Assembly (NCBI GenBank): GCA_029339505.1
Contig: JAQISU010000025.1
Coordinates: 3,323,501-3,387,500 of the forward strand
DNA from: Unio delphinus
Taxonomy: Eukaryota > Mollusca > Bivalvia > Unionida > Unionidae
Direction of reading: 5' to 3'
DNA length: 64,000 bases
In this document: piece after piece, positions 27,555 to 37,269 of the stretch
Layout of the letters: each line of letters begins with the position of its first letter
Position numbering within the stretch: position 1 is the stretch's first letter
Notes under the pieces: generated by a model
The model's input: the letters and a program-made list of their open reading frames with translations, nothing else
What the model was told of the DNA's origin: nothing
The model's database searches: none
Made by a program: the position numbers and the translations under genes

Positions 27555-30500
27555 ACATTCGAGTAACGCTAACGTGATATATATTGACATTCGAGTACTC
27601 GTAATCTAAAGTGTCTTCGGTCTCATATGTGATGATACTTACCCGGTAGGCGTTCGATGTGTTGATTCTATTCGAGTAGACATGATCTTAGTTACTGAAG
27701 ATTTATTTATATCTAAATGAATATTGATATGTTCTCTATAAATGACGTATGCATTTGATTTATATGAAATGCTCTTTAATATATGCAGGTAGGCCAGTAT
27801 CTGTTGGATGCTGGTATAACGCTGGTCAAAAGTAATCTTCAATATCCAAATGGTGTTCCGGTGGAGGCGAAATGTCCAAACACGCAGGCGTGTGCGGCGT
27901 GCTTTTCTGATGGTTCTCCAAGTCCAACAGAAGCATTTCAGTATCTAATCTTACACCTCTACAATCTTGCTTCTATGATCATTTCGTATTCTCTACACCT
28001 TGCGTCAAATGGCGTATATAGTCAATAATTATATGAACCAAAAATATCTCAGATGCCCACAGGAGCAGGTACTCTGAATATACAATAACTGACGACGTAG
28101 AAAATATGACAAACCTCCATAGCAAGTTGTCCCTAGTTAGGTTTGATCATTGTAATTAGTACACTACATGATAATGCTGTTTACCTCCAAAACCTTTAAA
28201 GTTGTTATGTTTAGATGTTATGTTACTTAAAGTTTCTACTTTTACATTGTGTTCTCCAATCTATTATCTCCCCCTGCGGGTTCGGGGTTGTAGAATAGGC
28301 CCGACGTGCCTCGCCACGTGTCGTAAAAGGCGACTAAGTAGAGGCAACCTGTTTGCCGTGGGTTGCGTCCCGTGTCGGGGGAGGAAAGGATCCTGGTAGT
28401 TGCAACACACTACTTTGGCCTCTACTTCTCTTAGACGGGTGGTCGAGATGGGCCCGGTCTCGACAAATCGGCTGGTCACGCCGAGCCCTAGGAAGTCTTT
28501 ATTAACTCTCTCACCTCCTTTTACTTTCTCCTTGTATCTCTTTTGATACCACCGTAGCCCATATATTTTATTCCTATATCTTTCCCTTTTCCAAATCTTA
28601 GAAGACTTCCTAGAAGGCGGTGGCTCAACGGGTCAATCGGGGGGTAATTTTACTGACCCTAGAAATTGGCGACTTCAGGGTCATCCAAAGGTAATTTTAT
28701 CAACTGAGTATGGCATCTGTGTATCCTTGGCACTTTAAAAGTGTCCCCTTGTTGGGCTCCTTGGTGGGTGGGGAGCACGGGTGCTGAATTTTAAAATCTT
28801 GCCATCATGGAAAAAAATCCAATAAACGTACTAAACCATTGTCTGACTCTGATGAAGAACCACGTGGCGTGGAATCATTTCCACGCTTCATGGTTATTCA
28901 ATCAAAAGATGATGCTAAACCGCTTTCAGGTTTATCTCCATTTATTATCGAGAAAACCATTACGGGATCGATTGGCACACCAAAAAGTGTGAAAAAACTA
29001 AAATCGGGTTGCCTTCTTGTAGAGTGTGAGCGAAAGGGGCAAACAGACAATATCATGAAAATGAAAACATTCTTTGATATTCCAGTGACCTCATTCGCCC
29101 ACACTACACTGAATTCGTCCAAAGGCGTAATACGATGTCGTGACTTGGCTGGAGTCACCGACGCAGATATCATCGAAGGGATGAAACATGAAGGTGTCAC
29201 TGCAGTGCGAAGAATACGTATTAAACGTAATAACACCCTGCAGGACACCAATACATATGTACTCACCTTTAATAAACCGACAGTGCCCAAAGTGGTCAAG
29301 GTTGGGTTTTTACAAGTAAAGGTCGAGATCTACATTCCAAACCCCCTTCGATGCTGTAAGTGTCAAAAATACGGCCATCACGAAGATCGATGTTCCAGAG
29401 CCAAGGTATGTGGCCGATGCGGAGAACACTCTCATCAGGAAGCTGATTGTAGAGCAACTCCGCATTGTGTCAACTGTGGCAAGGAACATCACGCCAGTTC
29501 CAAAGATTGTGATACATGGAAACAGGAGAAGGAAATTCAGAGGGTAAAGTTTACTTCGAACATTCCCTACCCAGAGGCCAGAAAGCTTGTCCAGGCAAAA
29601 ACATCCCTTCCTGGCCCATCCTTCTCCACAGTCGTAAAGCACAATCCAAAAAGCACGAAGGACGCCCAAACACAGACGGATCAGCCCGATTCAACCACAT
29701 GTGCCAACATACCTAATTATAAGCCACAGAAAAGCACAACATCAACTCAGACAACAACTAATAACAATCCACCACCAAAATCACCAAGACAGAAACACAA
29801 AGCACAAACAAATAAACAGCAAAAGGGGTCAGATGACCCCATTAAACTGTACAACAGGTTTGGAGACTTTGAGAGCATGGATGCAGAAGAAACTGCTCCG
29901 TGTACTCAAAGTAGCTCCAAACCTAATAAAACTAAATATACTCCCGTACTTCCTCCAGACAAATAACAACACATGCTTCCACCGCGAATAGTCTAACCTA
30001 GTTCCAGAATCTCCAGCATAACATTAGAATGAAGAACACCATCATACAATGGAATTGTCGAGGACTTAAAACAAACTACAATGATATTCTTCTGCTTTTA
30101 AATGAACACGATCCTGCTGTACTATGTTTACAGGAAACATTCCTGAAAGAGACAGATAAAATTACTTTTAAAAACTTTTCCCTGTTTAATGCGTACTTTC
30201 AAAACGCAGACAGGGCCTCAGGAGGAGTCTCTATTGCTGTGAACAATAGAGCCCCTCACAGAGTCGTTCCTTTAAACACAAATTTACAAGCCATTGCTGT
30301 AAGTGTCACTCTACATCGAGTGATTACTTTTTGTTCCATTTACCTACCACCAAACACCAACCTAGTACAAAAGGAATTAGACAATCTTGTTGAACAACTT
30401 CCCGCGCCCTTCGTTTTACTCGGGGATTTTAATGCCCATAACATTTTATGGGGATCAAATCACATAAACGACAGAGGCCATAAAATAGAAGATTTCATTT

Positions 30501-33500
30501 CTAAACACGATCTGTGTCTATATAACACTAATTCATCAACATATTTACACCCAGGAACGGGTACGTACACATGCATAGATTTGACAATTTGCTCTCCCTC
30601 ACTGCTTTTGGACTATGAATGGAAGGTCGCTGATGACCTTCACAGCAGTGATCACTTTCCAATCACTCTTGAAAATAACACTAAAATTGATGATACAATT
30701 CCACAATGGAATATAAAGAAGGCCGATTGGGCTATGTTTGAAGCATTATGTAAAACTAGACTAAATAATGATACAGTATTCAACGCTGTTAATCCTATAC
30801 AGCATTTTACCTCCGTTCTAATTTCAATTGCAGATGAATCCATTCCCAAGTCCTCAACGAACAGTAAGAGATCGCAAAAACCTTGGGTAACCAAGGAATG
30901 CAAAGAAGCCATTAGACAACGCCGAGAAGCATTAAAAACATTCAACACTCGTCCAACGCCCGAAAATTTAAATAAATATCGTATTGCCCGGGCTAAAACT
31001 CGACGCACAATCAAAGAATGTAAGCGTGCATCCTGGAAGAAATATATTTCTTCTTTAAACTCTCGTTCCTCAATGAAACAAGTTTGGGATACTATTCGGA
31101 AAATAAATGGAAAAAGGAAACACAATTCTATTCGACACCTAAAAATAAACAATATCAATTTCAGTTCGAAACGTGACATAACAAATATTCTTGCCGATAG
31201 TTTTTCGAAAAACTCATCATCATCTAATTATTCAGATGCCTTTAGAAGATTAAAATCTCAAAAAGAAAAGTCGCGTTTAAAATTTACATCGAACAACACT
31301 GAAAATTATAACCAGCTGTTTTCTTTATTGGAGCTTAGGGAGGCATTAGACAAGGCCCATGATACATCCGCTGGGCCTGACGAAGTACATTACCAGTTCT
31401 TGAAACACCTCCCAGAATCTTCTCTGACATTGCTTCTTAAAATCTTTAATGATTTATGGATTGCTGGTAATGTACCTAAGAGCTGGAAAGAAGCAACAGT
31501 GATACCGATTCCCAAACCAGACAAAGATAACGAAGATCCTAACAGCTATCGGCCTATTGCATTGACAAGCTGCATATGCAAAACAATGGAACGAATGATT
31601 AATTCTCGGCTTGTATGATACTTGGAAAGTAATAATTTAATTTCTCCTTTCCAAAGTGGCTTCCGTTCTGGTCGTAGTACTAACGATCATCTGGTTAGAC
31701 TGGAAACATTTATTCGCGATGCATTTATCAAGAAGGAACATTTAGTAGCGGTCTTCTTTGATTTAGAAAAGGCCTATGATACAACATGGAAGTACGGGAT
31801 ACTAAATGACCTGCACGATCTAGGTCTAAAAGGCCGTCTGCCCGCTTTCATCTCCAGTTTTCTCTCCGACAGAGAATTCAAAGTACGCGTGGGCTCTACC
31901 CTCTCCGATATGCACCAGCAAGAGATGGGTGTGCCCCAGGGCAGTATTTTATCTGTGACGCTATTTAATATCAAAATCAATAGCATCACTAAGTGCTTAA
32001 CTCCCGGTGTGGACTGCTCTTTATATGTAGACGATTTTTTAATTTGTTATCGATCAAAGCACATGCATACAATTGAAAGGCAACTTCAACAAAATATCAA
32101 TAAGATCCACCATTGGGCCAGTAATAATGGTTTTAAATTCTCTAAATCGAAAACAGTATGCATGCATTTCTGTCAATTGAGAAGACATCATGATGACCCT
32201 AAACTCACGCTGGACGGAACACTTATTCCAGTTGTTGAGGAAACGAAGTTTTTGGGTATTATCTTCGACAGAAAACTGACTTTTATACCACACATCAAGA
32301 ATTTAAAAGCTAAATGCTTAAAAGCTTTAAATTTACTAAAAGTAATTGCGCACACTGACTGGGGTGCTGATAAAAAAAGTCCTCCTCAATTTGTATAGAA
32401 CATTTATCCGTTCTATACTAGACTATGGATGCATTGTTTATGGTTCAGCTAGAAAGTCTTATTTGAAAATGCTTGACCCAATTCATCATCAGGGAATAAG
32501 ACTTGCTCTAGGAGCATTCAAGACATCTCCATGCGAAAGCCTTCTCGCGGAAGCGAATGAACCACCCTTATCGCACCGCAGAGAAATGCTTTCTATACAG
32601 TACGCTCTTAGGTTAAGATCAAATCCTCTGAACCCTGCTTTTTCGGCTGTTTTTCAACCAAAATACAAAACTTTGTACGAAAACAAGCCAAATGCCATAC
32701 CTTCATTTGGCATCAGAATATCATCCAGTTTTGACACTATCAAAATTAATCTCCCTACAGTTCAGAATACGTTTGTCTCGGAAACACCACCTTGGCTCCT
32801 TAAGCAACCCAAAGTGATTTTTACGTTGCACGATGGGAGAAAATCTGAGACGAATCCTGCCGTTTTCCAGAACTCTTATCATGAACTCCTCAACGATTTT
32901 AAAAACTACACAAAAATTTTTACTGATGGATCAAAAGTTGATGACAAGGCTGCTGCAGCCTTTGTTAGTGGCAAGCACATAACCAAAGTGCGCTTGCCAA
33001 ACGATGCGTCCATATTTTCAGCGGAAATCAGAGCAATAGATCTTGCTCTGAAATTTATTGAACAAAAGCGCATTTTAAATAGCATTATTTTCTGTGACTC
33101 TCTGTCAGTACTTCAGTCGCTACACCATAGAAAACTGGATAATCCATTACTAGTCGATATTCTCGTCAAAAACTCTGAGCTTAGTAAGTCTTACAACATA
33201 GTATACTGTTGGCTACCTAGCCATATTGGTATTGAAGGTAATGAAGAAGCAGACCGGGCTGCTAAGATGGCTCTATCCCAAGAACCATCGGATTTTAAAT
33301 TACCTTTTACTGATTTTAAACCTTGTATCAAAACGTACCTACGTCAGAAGTGGCAGGCGTCATGGGATGATGCAGTCAATAACAAACTTCATGCTATCAA
33401 ACCAACCCTGGGAGAATGGACTCCTTCCTATAGAACTATCCGCAGGGAGGAGGTTGTCATTGCAAGAATCAGAATCGGTCATACATACATTACCCACTCC

Positions 33501-35290
33501 CACATACTAAAAGGTGAAGATCCACCAGAGTGCTTTTCTTGCAATGAGCCATTCACTGTTAAACACTTTATGACCGAGTGTTCCGACCTGCAACCTACGC
33601 GTGTTAAATACTATAATGTACATGACATGAAGGAACTTTTTGATAAAATACAAACCACTTGTATTTTAGATTTCCTAAAGGAAGTAAATCTCTACTTTAA
33701 ACTATAACTTGTATACCATCACGTAGAATATTTTTATCTAATGCAAATATCACCTTTTATTTACAACATCTTATCATCAACATAACACCATTTACATCTC
33801 CCGTTGATTGGGAAGCTTCATATTTTCCTGTTACCAACATCTTACCATTTTATATTTAACTATTGTTTTTTTATATATATCGCTGGTCGATGTTAAACCT
33901 TTCTTGTTTTTGAACATGTAACGTATTGTATGGCGCTAAATAGCCTAAAAGTGCTGGTGCGCCGTTAAAATTCAAGTAAACAAACAAGTAAACAAACCAA
34001 TCTATTATCGTTGATGTGGATATGAATATAATTTATCTATAATTAGGTATAATTTGTGTGTGAGATTATCCCGCTTTCTTTCTTTTTAATTTATTAACCT
34101 TCACTCAGGTGAATAAACACAGTGCTCGCACTCCTACGGAATATCAAATCACTAAATTTGCCCAAGATGTTGATAACCAGAAATATTAGTTGTGGTGTTC
34201 CTACATGCTTTGCATGAATATTGTCTTGTCATGAATATTCAATAAGTACGGACATGTATGATGTTTAGTTTATATGGTCCTGGGAAGCCATTAATTTAAA
34301 AATACTTAAAAAAAGTAAAAACCAAAACAGCTAACTGTGATGTATAGGATCCATGTACATTATGTATCTAAATACATTATAATTTTTCGCACCATTTGTG
34401 TCATAGTCGCATCACTGTTATGTTGGCAATGACAGAACTTTATCTGAATCATCTTAACTACTTGTAATATCCGGACTGACTGTTTATGGTGTTCTTATTG
34501 TAAAATAACATTTGTTTTGGGTACTGTAAAAATGTTTCAAAAGGAAAAATTCTCTCGCAAATCATAACGTGTTGAACAAGAACAATCTATATACCAATTA
34601 GGCAAATTTGTTGCTTACAGAGTTTTGCTTAATTGTACATGTTCAGCGTGATTCAGTTGGTAAGATGTGTTTGATGTTTACTTTAAATGCCCTAAGATCA
34701 GTAAACACAACGTATGTTATGCCGAATTGTCTTACGTGTTTGTAATCTCAAGGTAGGAAAGTGTACAATTCTTTAGTTTGTAAAAAAACATGCAAAAGTA
34801 TATCTCGCTCAAATATATACACTTCATAAATGGCCGTTTTATATACATTTCTGATTTCTCTAAATTCATTAACGGCATGTTTTAGGAATGTTCGATACTT
34901 TATCTATATTTCTGAAATCATGATTAGTACCTAGAAACGACTTTGTTTTAAGGATTTATTTCTCCGTTCTTTCTGCGACTCGTTTATATTATTATATTGA
35001 TGGTCATAGAAGAAATAGCCTTCTATAGATCACAAAATATAAAACAGGTGATAGGTGCATGAAAATTTCATGTCTGAATCCTTAATAACATGTAACAATG
35101 TCTGCACTTATTTGTGAGTCTTCAGATATGACATTAAACTGCATCTATTTTTTTCGCAGTCAATCGGATGTTGCTGTACCTGTACTTGGCACTTTGATAG
35201 GGCTTTTTGGAGCAGCAACGATCGGTTTGAGCCTGGGAATAATTTTCTGCAGACGCAGAGGTCATACAAACAGTTAGGTTAACATGATTC

Positions 35291-35321
<31 letters not shown>

Positions 35322-35337
35322 TGTATGTATGTATGTA

Positions 35338-35381
<44 letters not shown>

Positions 35382-37231
35382 CGTATGGATGGATGGATGC
35401 ATGCATGGAAGCATGTATGGATTAATAAATGGATGGATGGATGGATAAATGGATGGATGGAGAGATGGATAAAGGGATGGATGGATGGATGGATAAATGG
35501 ATGGAAGGATGTATGTATGCACGATCCTGACTGTATTGTCGTGAGTATATGTAGTTATCCAAACGATGGTCTACATCACAAGACAAAAGTGATATTGCCT
35601 CAAATTTGTAATAGAGACAAGTGTGTCGAATATGTGATTAATGCGAGTTGAGCTCCATAACGAATGAACAATCAATACTTGTTCAAAATGAGACAAGATA
35701 ACATAAAGATTGTAGAATGTTTAGATATAGCATTAATGTGGTCGTGGAACGGTTATCTAATGCATATAGATACTTTGTTAAAAACGCTTCAGAGTTAATT
35801 TTGCAACTTTATGTAACCTGAGGGTAAGAACTAAAACGACTTGTTCAATATATTAATACAAAATTGTGAAACGCGAGTAAAACTATACGTACCGAAAATA
35901 TCCACCAAAACGAATAATTGTTCTAATAAGTGGGATTACAATCATATCAGATGTTGTGATTGCTTCGAATTATTTTAGATAACTTTTACAAAATATGTTT
36001 GGCGAAAGAATAGTGCTGTCTTTTAAGTCATACCCATGAATCGAATTGAACTAAGAATTAGTCCGATTCTCCCAGTGACTGCTAGCATGATGCTTTCCAC
36101 GAGACGCAATCGTAACTTAGGCATAAGATCTGCTAACGAAAATACGCTATTGCTTCATTATATGTCTTTGTTTACTGCTTTTTCACCTACTTTTCGCTGT
36201 GTGTGGTGGATATTTTTCTGTATACTCGTATAATGAATCTTATATTCAGTCGACATGACAACTAATTTCGTTAAGGAATGTTTTTTTTTAATAAGCCTAA
36301 TGTATATTTGTTAAATCAATGTTTAAAGGCTATCTCATTATAAAAAAAGGAAACCTAAAATCCTCACACTAGGACATGAAATATCCGAACCCTGCTGACG
36401 GAAATCTCAGATGATCTCCAGGCAATCAGCGATGTTCTAAAGACATCATTCCTGAATGAAGAACTTGCACGACTCCAGGTCGACATCGTCACACTATATT
36501 AGACACAGCAACGAGATTCTGGGTTCATCAGTGAAGTGAATAATACGTTAGTCTGCAAGGAAAAAGCTCTGAAGAAACCAGGAAGTTCGTTTTTGGATTC
36601 GCCGTCAATAACTCTTTGTTTAGGACGCAAAATACCCTGCAACAAGAACATACAAGAATGTTAACCCTCTGCCTCCACATCACAATTAGGGCTGACAACC
36701 TGACCTGCTTTTACGCTCCCACACTAAGCACCACCGCATATTCCACGTATGAGTTTTACTTCGAATTAAACTCGCTCATCGACACAATTCCCAAGAAATA
36801 TAACCAGATGCGCGACTTCAACGCTATTGTGGGTTTTGACAATGACTCTTGGCCTTTCGTTTTTGGAACGTTTGAGATTGTGAAGATGAATGAGAATGGA
36901 CAGCGACTCCTAGAGATGTACTTCTATCAATCACGACCTCAACATCACCAATTCATTCGATAAGACAAGTCCACAGCATAAAGTAAGTTGGAGGCATTAA
37001 CGGTCCAAACACTGAAACCAGCTGAACTAGATCATTAGTAGACGGTTAGCCATGCAGGGTTTTCTTCTTACTCATACCTTTCACAAAGCTGACTCTGAAA
37101 CTGATCACTTGGTGATGTACTGCAAAATGAAGTTTCAGCCGAATTAGATTCATTGCTCAAGGTAGGAAAGAGTAAACATTGCATTGACGTGAGCAAGACT
37201 TCCTATGAAGAATACTTAACTCTCATACATA

Positions 37232-37269
<38 letters not shown>

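Larger units (their letters stand above)
28269..33996 (+). mobile_element. Full-length LINE (copy D) with perfect 13-bp target-site duplication
   Basis: 5,728 bp inserted in receptor intron 6, sense to the gene. It has a GC-rich 5' UTR (28269-28800, beginning TCCCCCTGCGGGTTCGGGG), ORF1 (gag-like), ORF2 (apurinic-type endonuclease, RT, RNase H), a 3' UTR (33708-33965) and a CAAG/CAAACAA tail. The perfect duplication indicates target-primed integration of a full-length copy. ORF1-knuckles plus an RNase H downstream of RT fit the I/Jockey-like superfamily. Assignment to Nimb is likely but not tested. Confidence 0.93.

Noticed and set aside
28807..28992. Alternative ORF1 start [11 protein letters not shown] in the full-length LINE
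   Set aside because: It is one base out of the conserved gag frame and runs into a stop within 62 codons.
32371..32380. -1 ribosomal slippage on A AAA AAA in LINE ORF2
   Set aside because: The downstream RNase H frame is +1 (equivalently -2) from the upstream frame, so a -1 slip would not enter it.
35134..35651. ORFs rich in His-Thr, Tyr-Val-Cys or Trp-Met-Asp-Gly
   Set aside because: Translations of the TATG/TG/ATGG compound microsatellite.
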